Assembly (NCBI GenBank): GCA_005882525.1
Contig: VBGO01000062.1
Location: 1 to 26,897 of the forward strand
Source: Chloroflexota bacterium
GTDB lineage: Bacteria; Chloroflexota; Dormibacteria; CF-121
Reading direction: 5' to 3'
Length of the DNA: 26,897 bases
Shown piece after piece: positions 18,024 to 24,458 of this stretch (positions within the stretch are counted from its first letter, which is position 1; every line of letters starts with the position of its first letter). The position numbers and the translations under genes were made by a program. The notes beneath the pieces are model-generated. The model had not been told where the DNA came from and ran no database searches. It saw only the letters and a list, made by a program, of their open reading frames with translations.

Positions 18024-19045
18024 AAGCTCCCGGCGCCTTTCTCGAAGAGACCATTGAGTCACAACCCGACGCGGTCGACCGTCTACTGCGAGACCCGCTT
18101 TCGCGGTCGGTCGTCTCGCGGCTGTCCGGACGATCGCGGATCTTCCTGGTCGGCACCGGCACCAGCCACCACGGCGCTCTGGTCGGTCAGTATCTGCTGC
18201 GAAGCGTCGGCCTGGATGCGTGGGCGATCCCGGCGTTCGAATTCGCCAACTATCCACCCCGCTTCACGGCCGACGACGGCCTGGTGCTGTTGAGCCATCG
18301 AGGAAGCAAGCGCTTCAGCCAGGCGGCGCTCCAGGGTTTCAGCTCTCAGGACCATTGGGTCGCAATCACCGGCGAAGGGTCTCCATTGACCGGCCCTGGC
18401 GTCGTGTACACCGTGGCGCAGGAGCGGTCGCCCGTGCATACCGCGAGCCACACCGGGGCGATCCTCCGGCTGGCCCAGCTTGCGGTCGCCCTCGGTTCGC
18501 CGCCCTGGGACGCTGAACTTGCCCGCCTGCCCGACGCCATTGGAGCGGCTGTGAGCCTGCGCCCCCAGGTCGTCGAGGCGGTCGACCGGTTGAACCTGAC
18601 ACGCGTGGTCCACTTCGTCGGCGGCGGCCCCGCGTACGCCACCGCGCTCGAGGGGGCGCTGAAGCTCCGGGAGGCGGCGTACCTCAGTACGGAGGGGCAC
18701 GAGCTGGAAAGCATCCTGCACGGCCCGCTCATCAGCCTCGATGCCGAGGATTCGGTCGTGGTGATGGCGCAACCCGGCGCGACCCTGGAGAGGACTGGGG
18801 AGCTGACGGCGGCGCTCCATGAGATCGGCGCAACAACCGTGGCCGTCGGTGCTTCGGCCACCAGCCTTAGCGAGACGACGCTTCAGCTGGAGACGCCGGA
18901 AATCGATGAACGGCTGGCTCCCATCGTCAATGCCGTGCCGTTGCAATGGCTGGCCCTGGAAGTGTCGCGGCGCGTCGGTGTTGATGCGGACAGCTTCCGC
19001 GCGGTGGGTCGCTACGCCGCCGCCCAATCGAAGTTCACCCTATAG
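18020..19045 (+). CDS. Double-SIS-domain protein (GlmS isomerase-like), CTG start
   Basis: Likely binds or isomerises a phosphosugar; it resembles the isomerase half of glucosamine-6-phosphate synthase without a glutaminase domain. SIS domain 1 has IFLVGTGTSHHGALVGQYLLRS (41-62), then YPP and LLSHRGSKR. SIS domain 2 has VVHFVGGGPAYATALEGALKLREAAYLSTEGHELESILHGP (from about 197). The last part, VNAVPLQWLALEVSRRVGVDADSFR, ends as GlmS-like proteins do. No ATG, GTG or TTG occurs in frame early enough: the first is GTG 18284, which would remove SIS domain 1's core. CTG 18020 overlaps the Nudix stop (CTGA), has GGAAGAAG upstream and gives a normal 341 residues. The frame is open further upstream but only as Nudix shadow. 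Confidence 0.88.
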   Translation: MKAPGAFLEETIESQPDAVDRLLRDPLSRSVVSRLSGRSRIFLVGTGTSHHGALVGQYLLRSVGLDAWAIPAFEFANYPPRFTADDGLVLLSHRGSKRFSQAALQGFSSQDHWVAITGEGSPLTGPGVVYTVAQERSPVHTASHTGAILRLAQLAVALGSPPWDAELARLPDAIGAAVSLRPQVVEAVDRLNLTRVVHFVGGGPAYATALEGALKLREAAYLSTEGHELESILHGPLISLDAEDSVVVMAQPGATLERTGELTAALHEIGATTVAVGASATSLSETTLQLETPEIDERLAPIVNAVPLQWLALEVSRRVGVDADSFRAVGRYAAAQSKFTL

Positions 19046-19076
19046 GCGGACCTGCGAGTCGCTGCGATCAACGAAG

Positions 19077-19427
19077 CTAGTCGATCGCGTTCTTGATGTG
19101 GTCGACCCGAACCAGGCGCCCGTCGCTGACCGTGAGACCGACCACATCGAAGCGGACCTGTCCGCGATGCGGCCGCATCTTTAAGTAGTACAGGCCCAGC
19201 TGGCGAAGTTTTCGAATCTTGCGGGCATCCACTGCTTCCTGCGGTAGGCCAAAGCCGTGTCCGGCCCGGGTCTTGACCTCGACAAACACGAGGGTCTTTC
19301 CATCCAGGACCACCAGGTCGAGCTGGCCAAGCGGGGTACGGATATCTCGGTCGACGATCTCGTAGCCGAGGCCCCGCAGGTGGTCCTCGGCGAGCGCCTC
19401 ACCGCTAACTCCGAGGGGTCGATTCAC
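19077..19427 (-). CDS. yraN: YraN/UPF0102 family endonuclease-like protein
   Basis: Small protein of the UPF0102 family, related to Holliday-junction-resolvase-type nucleases; its true substrate is not settled. The core reads GEALAEDHLRGLGYEIVDRDIRTPLGQLDLVVLDGKTLVFVEVKTR, with the Asp of LDLV and the Glu-x-Lys of EVK as in PD-(D/E)xK folds. From GTG 19427 (VNRPLGVSGEALAE) it has 116 residues, near the family norm. A GTG at 19484 would add 19 unlikely residues including a hairpin-encoding stretch. It ends 31 bases from the convergent SIS gene. Its usual partner comM lies beyond the plus-strand cassette. Confidence 0.9.
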   Translation of the reverse strand: MNRPLGVSGEALAEDHLRGLGYEIVDRDIRTPLGQLDLVVLDGKTLVFVEVKTRAGHGFGLPQEAVDARKIRKLRQLGLYYLKMRPHRGQVRFDVVGLTVSDGRLVRVDHIKNAID

Positions 19428-19559
19428 CGGTTGGACGCAGCAGATCGGGATGCGGGGCGAGCCGAGCCCGGGGCGTCGCCCCACGCGAGCCGCGCTTCAG
19501 TGCGATGCGAGCGTTTGAGACGTCGGCGACGAGTACCAGGTCGCGCCCGAGATGCAAGT
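19428..19559 (-). other. rnhB-yraN gap with a 13-base palindrome
   Basis: These 132 bases lack a recognisable gene. They contain GGGGCGTCGCCCC at 19470-19482 (6-base arms, one-base centre) within a run of similar G/C blocks. No T-run follows, so it is not an intrinsic terminator by sequence; it may be a folded spacer or part of a dispersed repeat. Confidence 0.35.
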
Positions 19560-20288
19560 TCAATTCGGTGGATCGACCCCTTTGGATTGACTGGCAAAGG
19601 CCGCCGCTTCCAACTCGGCGCGCGTCCGGATAGAGATGAAGGAGCGCCGATGCAGGGGCGTGAGCCCGTGGCGGTCCATGGCCGTCAAGTGCTCGGGCGT
19701 TGGGTAGCCCTTATGCATCTCGAAACCGTATCCGGGGAACTTTTCAGCGATCCGCATCATCAGCCGGTCGCGGGTCACCTTCGCCAGGATGCCACCGGAC
19801 ATGATCGAGATCGACCGCCGGTCGCCTTTGACGATCGGTAGCTGCGGCGTCAGCGACTCGGGGAGTAAGAACCCATCGATCAGCAGGTAGTCGATCGCCC
19901 GGCCGAGTTGTTGCAAGGCGATGCCCATCGCCCAGCGGTTCGCCCGCGAGACGCCGACCCGGTCGATCTCATCAACCTCGACGATGCCCACGCCCCAGGC
20001 TTCCGCGCCATCGAGGATGCACTCGTAATAGTGGTCGCGTTCCTCGGCGGTCAGCAGCTTGGAGTCGTCGATCCCCTCGCAATGGAAGTAGGGCCGCATG
20101 ATCGCGGCGCCTGCCACGACCGGACCCGCCCAGGGGCCGCGGCCGGCCTCATCGACGCCCGCAACCGTCGTGTAGCCCAGCCCGAAGGCCTGCCGCTCGA
20201 AGACCCAGAGGTCCCGGTCAGCTTTCGGCGTTTTCGGGCGTTTCTTCGGCGACGGTTTCGACGTCGGCAGGGACGGTCGTGCTGGCAA
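19560..20288 (-). CDS. rnhB: Ribonuclease HII
   Basis: Removes RNA from RNA-DNA hybrids and single ribonucleotides misincorporated in DNA. It shows GVDEAGRGPWAGPVVAGA with the catalytic Asp-Glu, DDSKLLTAEERD, YLLIDGF with a further acidic residue, SGGILAKVTRDRLM, and FEMHKGYPTPEHLTAMDRHGLTPLHRRSF. The start is a problem. No ATG, GTG or TTG lies between the rplS stop (20218) and the DEAGRG motif, so translation must begin inside rplS. TTG 20288 is used here, with GTG 20318 and CTG 20270 as alternatives. The overlap with rplS is therefore about 50-100 bases. The lysine-rich segment KKRPKTPKADRD before the core is read from the rplS tail region. Confidence 0.93.
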   Translation of the reverse strand: MPARPSLPTSKPSPKKRPKTPKADRDLWVFERQAFGLGYTTVAGVDEAGRGPWAGPVVAGAAIMRPYFHCEGIDDSKLLTAEERDHYYECILDGAEAWGVGIVEVDEIDRVGVSRANRWAMGIALQQLGRAIDYLLIDGFLLPESLTPQLPIVKGDRRSISIMSGGILAKVTRDRLMMRIAEKFPGYGFEMHKGYPTPEHLTAMDRHGLTPLHRRSFISIRTRAELEAAAFASQSKGVDPPN

Positions 20289-20637
20289 CGGCTTGACGCT
20301 TCTCCCGAATTCGGGCACTCTTTCCGACTTTTCCTCGCAGGTAGTACAGCTTGGCCCGGCGCACTTTTCCGTGGCGGACGACGTCGATCTTGTCGATGCG
20401 CGGCGAGTGCAACAGGAAGCTGCGCTCGACCCCGACCCCATGAGCGATCCGTCGGACGGTAAAAGCCTCTTTGGCGCCGCTACCCCGGCAGCCGATCACG
20501 ATGCCTTCGAAGATCTGGACTCGTTCGCGGGTGCCCTCGACTACCTTGGCGTGCACCTTGACGGTGTCACCGGGGATCAGGGTCGGTACGTTCTTCCGCT
20601 GGGACTCAGCCTCCAGCAGGTTGATGACGTTGGACAC
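20218..20637 (-). CDS. rplS: 50S ribosomal protein L19 with acidic C-terminal extension
   Basis: Large-subunit protein at the 30S-50S interface. It has GDTVKVHAKVVEG, QIFEGIVIGCRG, FTVRRIAHGVGVERSFLLHSPRIDKIDVVRHGKVRRAKLYYLRGKVGKSARIREKR, all typical. Standard L19 ends near the last Arg of that stretch (about 115 residues). This one adds about 23 residues, mostly Val, Thr, Glu and Ala (ADVETVAEETPENAES), whose codons also serve rnhB in another frame. The start is GTG 20637 (VSNVINLLEAESQ), the closest to the usual N-terminus; GTG 20655 and TTG 20646 are in frame upstream. It lies 30 bases after trmD. Confidence 0.96.
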   Translation of the reverse strand: MSNVINLLEAESQRKNVPTLIPGDTVKVHAKVVEGTRERVQIFEGIVIGCRGSGAKEAFTVRRIAHGVGVERSFLLHSPRIDKIDVVRHGKVRRAKLYYLRGKVGKSARIREKRQAVASTTVPADVETVAEETPENAES

Positions 20638-20667
20638 GGCGTACAAGGATATCACCCGGCTGCCCGG

Positions 20668-21345
20668 TTACCCCTGCTGGCGGTCGAGCAGGTCGGGACG
20701 GCGCCGGCGTGTTCGTTCGACTGCCTGGCTGCGACGCCAGCGCTCGATCTCCGCGTGGTGGCCGGAGAGCAACACCTCGGGGACCGGATGTCCCTCGAAG
20801 AGGGCCGGTCGCGTGTAATGCGGGTACTCCAGGAGACGCTGGTCGAAGGATTCGTCTTTCGGCGATGCCTCGGATCCCAGCACCCCGGCGACCAGGCGGC
20901 AGACCGCATCGATCAGCACCATCGCGGGGAGCTCGCCCCCCGTCAGGACGTAATCGCCGACGGAGACCTCGCGATCGACCAGATGGGTGGCGACGCGCTC
21001 ATCGACGCCCTCGTACCGGCCGCAGATCAGGTAGAGATCGTCGTATCCGGCGAGCTCGCGCACCAGCTCCTGGTTCAGCAACTCGCCCTGCGGTGTCAGC
21101 AGGATCACCGGCCCCTTGCCCGCCCGCGCCCGCACCGCTTCGAAGATCGGTTCTGGCTTCAACACCATGCCGGCGCCGCCGCCGTAGGGGACGTCATCGA
21201 CCTGCCGGTGCCGGTCATGCGTGTAATCGCGAAGGTTGTGGACGCGCAGGTTGACGCGTCCGGCGGCGAGCCCGCGGCCGGTCACGCCCGCGGTCAGCGG
21301 CCCCGGGAACTGCTCGGGAAAAAGTGTCAGGACCTCGATGTTCAC
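20668..21345 (-). CDS. trmD: tRNA (guanine-N1-)-methyltransferase
   Basis: SPOUT-class methyltransferase that makes m1G37 in tRNAs and so prevents +1 frameshifting. The 225-residue protein has NIEVLTLFPEQF, the TrmD domain with DDVPYGGGAGMVLKPEPIFEA, and the trefoil-knot SAM-binding stretches LLTPQGE, LICGRYEGVDERV and EVSVGDYVLTGGELPAMVLIDAV. A C-terminal domain follows with PHYTRPALFEGHPVPEVLLSGHHAEIERWRR. It starts at GTG 21345, overlapping the rimM stop as GTGA. Everything expected is present. Confidence 0.97.
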   Translation of the reverse strand: MNIEVLTLFPEQFPGPLTAGVTGRGLAAGRVNLRVHNLRDYTHDRHRQVDDVPYGGGAGMVLKPEPIFEAVRARAGKGPVILLTPQGELLNQELVRELAGYDDLYLICGRYEGVDERVATHLVDREVSVGDYVLTGGELPAMVLIDAVCRLVAGVLGSEASPKDESFDQRLLEYPHYTRPALFEGHPVPEVLLSGHHAEIERWRRSQAVERTRRRRPDLLDRQQG

Positions 21346-21851
21346 GCCTGGGTTTCCTCCGGGAGGTCGACCGTGATCGTCCCCTCCGCCGGCGCGATCG
21401 AGCGAACCACGCTGCGAATCATCGGGATCAAGATCTCGCGCTCCCTGCCGGTGACCCGCAACACATCGTTCGCCGGGTAGGTCAGCACCTCCGCCACCTG
21501 GCCCAGCTCGCGAGCGTGATGCGCATCGACGACGGTCAGGCCAACCAGCTGGAAGTGGTAGTAGCGGTCGGCCGGCAGCGTCCGTGCCTCCGCCAGGGGC
21601 AGCGTGCAGTAGGCGCCCACGAGTGGCAGGGCGGCGTCCCGGTCGTCGATGCCCTCGAACGTCACCAGCAGGCTGCCCTCCTGGCCTTCCGATCTCGCGA
21701 TCCTCATGCGTCGTCCGGCCACGAGGACCTCGCGGCCGGGAGCGAACCGATCGGGAAAGTCGGTGAGGAGCTCCATGCGAACGGCTCCCTTGACGCCGTG
21801 GGCCTTGAGCACCCGGCCGATCCGAAGATCGGGTTCCGGCTGGGCGGTCAA
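21342..21851 (-). CDS. rimM: 16S rRNA processing / 30S maturation factor RimM
   Basis: Assists late 30S assembly by binding S19. The N-terminal RimM beta-barrel (RIGRVLKAHGVKGAVRMELLTDFPDRF) and the C-terminal PRC-barrel-like half (YYHFQLVGLTVVD, LGQVAEVLTYPANDVLRV, ILIPMIRSVV) are complete at 169 residues. It starts at TTG 21851, overlapping the khpA stop as TTGA. There is no better start before the conserved RIGRV, so the TTG is well supported. Confidence 0.95.
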   Translation of the reverse strand: MTAQPEPDLRIGRVLKAHGVKGAVRMELLTDFPDRFAPGREVLVAGRRMRIARSEGQEGSLLVTFEGIDDRDAALPLVGAYCTLPLAEARTLPADRYYHFQLVGLTVVDAHHARELGQVAEVLTYPANDVLRVTGREREILIPMIRSVVRSIAPAEGTITVDLPEETQA

Positions 21852-22084
21852 ACGATCTCGACCATCACCCGATCGTGGTTCTTCAACGCGGCCGCCCGGA
21901 CCACCGCCCGGATCGCGTCGATGTTGCGCCCGCCGCGGCCGATGACTTTGCCCACGTCATCGTTGGCGAGGGTCACTTCGACCCGGTTGGTGCGCTCACC
22001 TTCGACCATCGCCACCTTCACCTCGTCGGGCTTGGTCACCATCGCCTTGACGATGTAGCTCACCAGGTCGGTGTAGTCCTGCAT
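21848..22084 (-). CDS. khpA: KhpA-type KH-domain RNA-binding protein
   Basis: Small single-KH RNA-binding protein (78 residues, YlqC/KhpA). The KH loop is VIGRGGRN, within the pattern VGKVIGRGGRNIDAIRAVVRAAA. In other bacteria KhpA pairs with KhpB and affects cell division and small-RNA function; which RNAs it binds here is unknown. The ATG at 22084 is two bases after the rpsP stop, and the place between rpsP and rimM is standard. Confidence 0.95.
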   Translation of the reverse strand: MQDYTDLVSYIVKAMVTKPDEVKVAMVEGERTNRVEVTLANDDVGKVIGRGGRNIDAIRAVVRAAALKNHDRVMVEIV

Positions 22085-22086
22085 CG

Positions 22087-22455
22087 CTAGGCCCCTTCCG
22101 TCGCGGCGGCGGCCGGCGCCGGGGCGGTTGCCTGGGCTGGGCCGGCTTTGGCGGCGGCCGCGGCGGCTTCCGCTTTCGACGGCTTGGTCGGCCGCTTGCG
22201 CGCCGATTCCTTCGGCAGCAGTCCGCGGCCGATCAGGAACGCCCGGGCGGTGTCGGATGGACGGGCCCCCTTTTGCAGCCAGGCTTTGATCTTCTCCTCG
22301 TCCAGGTTGAGCTTGACGGGCTCGGTCATCGGATCGTAGGTACCGAGGATCTCGATGAACTTGCCATCGCGTGGTGAGCGAGTGTCCGCCACCACCAGCC
22401 GGTAGAACGGGTGCTTCTTTGCGCCGATCCGCCGCAGTCGAATCTTTACTGACAA
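22087..22455 (-). CDS. rpsP: 30S ribosomal protein S16, alanine-rich tail
   Basis: Small-subunit assembly protein. It begins (M)SVKIRLRRIGAKKHPFYRLVVADTRSPRDGKFIE and continues ILGTYDPMTEPVKLNLDEEKIKAWLQKGARPSDTARAFL, which is complete S16. About 40 further residues follow that are Lys/Ala/Pro-rich (KPSKAEAAAAAAKAG, TAPAPAAAATEGA), a low-complexity tail of the kind seen in high-GC bacteria. The start codon is TTG at 22455, fixed by a strong ribosome-binding site. Confidence 0.97.
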   Translation of the reverse strand: MSVKIRLRRIGAKKHPFYRLVVADTRSPRDGKFIEILGTYDPMTEPVKLNLDEEKIKAWLQKGARPSDTARAFLIGRGLLPKESARKRPTKPSKAEAAAAAAKAGPAQATAPAPAAAATEGA

Positions 22456-22460
22456 ATCAG

Positions 22461-22467
22461 ACCTCCT
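22461..22467 (-). promoter_or_regulatory. Strong ribosome-binding site fixing the TTG start of rpsP
   Basis: AGGAGGT on the minus strand, five bases before the rpsP TTG. It overlaps the ffh stop codon (TAGGAGGT), so ribosomes finishing ffh can pass directly to rpsP. Confidence 0.8.
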
Positions 22468-23803
22468 AGCCTTTCATGAGTTGAGCGGGATCGATGGGTA
22501 ATCCCGTGATTCGCTTCCCCTTCCCCATCTGTTTCATCATCTGCTGCATCTGCTGAAAACCCTTGAGCAGCCGGTTCACGGCGGCGATGTCGGTCCCCGC
22601 GCCGCGCGCGATCCGGCGACGGCGGCTGCCGTCGATGGCCTCCGGCCGCTCGCGCTCGGCCGGCGTCATCGACAGAATGATCGCCTCCATCTCCTTGAGC
22701 TGATCGTCGCTAGGCATCGCGCCGGCCAGGTTCTTGATCTTCCCCGCACCCGGCAGCATGCCGATGATCCCTTCCAAAGGACCCATCTTCTTGACCTGCT
22801 TGAGCTGCTCCATGAAGTCGGTGAGCGTGATTCGACCGGTGCGGAGCTTCTTCTCCATCTCCTGGGCCTGCGAGGCGTCGACGTGCTCCTGCGCCTTCTC
22901 GATCAGCGTCAGGACATCGCCCATCCCGAGGATGCGCGACGCCATCCGGTCCGGGTAGAAGATCTCGAGGTCGGTCAGCTTCTCGCCGACACCGACGAAC
23001 TGGATGGGACAGTGGGTCACCGCGCGCAGCGAGAGCGCCGCCCCGCCCCGGGCATCACCGTCCAGCTTGGTCAGGATCGCGCCGCTGAGCGAGATGGTCT
23101 GCTGGAAGGCGGTGGTGACGTTGACCGCTTGCTGGCCGGTCATCGCGTCGAGCACCAGCAGCCGGTGTTGCGACGGGACCGCATCGGTGATCGCCTTGAG
23201 CTCGGCGAGCAACTCGGGCTCGACCTGCAGCCGGCCGGCGGTATCGATGATGATCACGTCGGCATTGACCCGTCGCGCCTCGGCGGGCGACTCGCGCGCG
23301 ATCGCCACCGGGTCGGTCGCCCGAGGTGCGTACGCGGGCGCGTTGATGCTCTTGGCCAGCACCTCGAGCTGCTCCATGGCCGCCGGGCGCCGGACGTCGG
23401 TCGACACCAGCAGCGGGCGGTGGCCTTCGCGCCGAACGAAGAGGGCGAGCTTGCCGGCGGTCGTCGTCTTGCCCGACCCCTGCAGTCCGGCGAGCACGAT
23501 CACGGTCGGCGGGGATGGAGCATAGGTCATCGGCTCGCGGTCGCCGAGCAACCGGACCATCTCCTCGTCGACGATCTTGACCAGCTGCTGGCCCGGGTTC
23601 AGGCTCTCCATCACCTCGGCGCCCACGGCCCGGGTCCGGATATTCGCGATGAAATCTTTGACCACCTTGTAGTTGACGTCGGCCTCCAGCAACGCGAGCC
23701 GCACTTCGCGCAGTCCGGCGTCGACGTCGGCCTCGCTCAACTTGCCTCGCCCGGTCAGCTTCTTGAGCGCCTGGTCGAGGCGCTCGGTCAGGGAGTCAAA
23801 CAC
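22466..23803 (-). CDS. ffh: Signal recognition particle protein Ffh
   Basis: GTPase that binds the signal peptide of membrane and secreted proteins and, with SRP RNA and FtsY, targets them to the translocon. It has the N-domain (MFDSLTERLDQALKKLTGRGKL, ALLEADVNYKVVKDF) and the G-domain with GLQGSGKT (106-113), DVRRPAA (136-142), DTAGRLQ and LTKLDGDARGGAALS. The methionine-rich M-domain (about 300-445) includes FQQMQQMMKQMGKGKR. At 445 residues it is full length. It starts at GTG 23803, overlapping ylxM by eight bases. Its receptor gene ftsY lies about 650 bases upstream in the same direction. Confidence 0.97.
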   Translation of the reverse strand: MFDSLTERLDQALKKLTGRGKLSEADVDAGLREVRLALLEADVNYKVVKDFIANIRTRAVGAEVMESLNPGQQLVKIVDEEMVRLLGDREPMTYAPSPPTVIVLAGLQGSGKTTTAGKLALFVRREGHRPLLVSTDVRRPAAMEQLEVLAKSINAPAYAPRATDPVAIARESPAEARRVNADVIIIDTAGRLQVEPELLAELKAITDAVPSQHRLLVLDAMTGQQAVNVTTAFQQTISLSGAILTKLDGDARGGAALSLRAVTHCPIQFVGVGEKLTDLEIFYPDRMASRILGMGDVLTLIEKAQEHVDASQAQEMEKKLRTGRITLTDFMEQLKQVKKMGPLEGIIGMLPGAGKIKNLAGAMPSDDQLKEMEAIILSMTPAERERPEAIDGSRRRRIARGAGTDIAAVNRLLKGFQQMQQMMKQMGKGKRITGLPIDPAQLMKG

Positions 23804-24038
23804 GCTGGGCCCGCATCAGCCCGAGCTTGCGCTCGTAGTCGTCGAGATTGGTGGTGGTCCGCCGCACCACGTCGTAGACGGCGGTTCGCGAGACGCCTTC
23901 GCGCTGCGCGATCTCGCCATAGGACCAGTCGAGCTCCCAGGCCAGGTGGAGGATGCGCCGCTGATGGTCGGTCAGCAGCGAGCCGTAGAGATCGAGCAGG
24001 CGCAGCTGGCGCTGCCGGCGTTGGGCACTGTCAAGCAT
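23796..24038 (-). CDS. ylxM: YlxM/UPF0122 helix-turn-helix protein
   Basis: Small DNA-binding-like protein (80 residues) of the family that sits before ffh in many Gram-positive and related bacteria, where it is linked to SRP function. It reads as a sigma-70 region-4 type helix-turn-helix: LYGSLLTDHQRRILHLAWELDWSYGEIAQREGVSRTAVYDVVRRT. The ATG at 24038 lies in the eight-base loop of a perfect inverted repeat, and there is no usual ribosome-binding site before it. It probably heads the ffh-rpsP operon. Confidence 0.93.
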   Translation of the reverse strand: MLDSAQRRQRQLRLLDLYGSLLTDHQRRILHLAWELDWSYGEIAQREGVSRTAVYDVVRRTTTNLDDYERKLGLMRAQRV

Positions 24039-24055
24039 TTAGCCTTGACAGTATA
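24027..24055 (-). promoter_or_regulatory. Dyad around the ylxM start codon, with overlapping TATACT
   Basis: ACTGTCAAG at 24027-24035 and CTTGACAGT at 24044-24052 form a perfect nine-base inverted repeat. The eight-base loop carries the ylxM ATG (24038-24036). TATACT at 24055-24050 overlaps the upstream arm and could be a -10 box giving a leader of about five bases; no -35 is seen. The dyad could act as a DNA operator or as an RNA hairpin that presents or hides the start codon. Confidence 0.5.
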
Positions 24056-24066
24056 TCGGGGCGCTC

Positions 24067-24198
24067 TCAGCCGCCCCGGGCGCCCTTCTCCTCGTTGCGG
24101 AGCACGAACTGCAGCAGTGCCAGGATGCCCAGCACGGCGAACGTCAGGGCAAGCAGCCCGAGCACCCCGACGCCCACGGCCAGAACCCAGAAGGTCAG
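24067..24198 (-). CDS. 43-residue single-helix membrane protein, CTG start
   Basis: Unrecognised. After the start come about 30 almost wholly hydrophobic residues (FWVLAVGVGVLGLLALTFAV and on to LLQFVL), then a charged tail RNEEKGARGG, so it should be a single-pass protein with the tail in the cytoplasm by the positive-inside rule. The start is CTG 24198, which overlaps the DUF2007 stop (CTGA) and has GAGGAGGG exactly six bases upstream. A stop codon lies a few codons further up, so no ATG is possible; the first in-frame GTG would cut into the helix. It ends 28 bases before ylxM. Being between ftsY and ffh, a membrane-targeting link is conceivable but not shown. Confidence 0.65.
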   Translation of the reverse strand: MTFWVLAVGVGVLGLLALTFAVLGILALLQFVLRNEEKGARGG

Positions 24199-24458
24199 CT
24201 CGGTCCCTCCTCGTCAACCGGCTCCACCCGTTCGTCCTGCAGGATCTCGAGCGCTTCAGCGGCCTGGTCGCGGGGCACCCAGAGGTCGACGGCGGCCAGC
24301 TCCCCCACCGTGATGCCGGAGACGGCGGCGATGCCTTCCTGCCGGAAGTAAACCGGGATGCCGGCCGACTCCAGGACGGCTTTCCAGAGGTCGGCTTCCA
24401 GCAGGTCCGTGGCGGTGACGAGCCGGACGAAGGGATCCGATTTATCGACAGCGTTCAT
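24195..24458 (-). CDS. DUF2007-family small protein
   Basis: An 87-residue protein of the DUF2007 type, sometimes annotated as putative signal-transducing. It has the pattern FVRLVTATDLLEADLWKAVLESAGIPVYF, then GELAAVDLWVPRDQAAEALEILQDE, a small ferredoxin-like alpha-beta fold. Its molecular role is unknown. The ATG at 24458 overlaps the ftsY stop as ATGA and has AAGGAGGA at 24472-24465, an ideal site six bases upstream. Confidence 0.88.
   Translation of the reverse strand: MNAVDKSDPFVRLVTATDLLEADLWKAVLESAGIPVYFRQEGIAAVSGITVGELAAVDLWVPRDQAAEALEILQDERVEPVDEEGPS
24205..24212 (-). promoter_or_regulatory. Ribosome-binding site supporting the CTG start at 24198
   Basis: GAGGAGGG on the minus strand with a six-base spacer (ACCGAG) to CTG. 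This near-ideal site is the main evidence that the CTG is used. Confidence 0.65.

Noticed and set aside
17208..18257. 349-codon minus-strand frame opposite the Nudix gene
   Set aside because: The Nudix and SIS signatures on the plus strand decide the strand.
19400..19557. Frame of about 50 codons from TTG in the rnhB-yraN gap (LHLGRDLVLVADVSN...)
   Set aside because: No ribosome-binding site, no family, and the second half is Arg/Pro-rich shadow sequence.
24045..24067. TTGACA on the plus strand near 24045 as a -35 box
   Set aside because: No -10 box at the right distance, and no plus-strand gene follows; the hexamer is an arm of the dyad.
22883..24313. 476-codon plus-strand frame opposite ffh and ylxM
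   Set aside because: It crosses two real genes and their junction; composition is of the shadow type.
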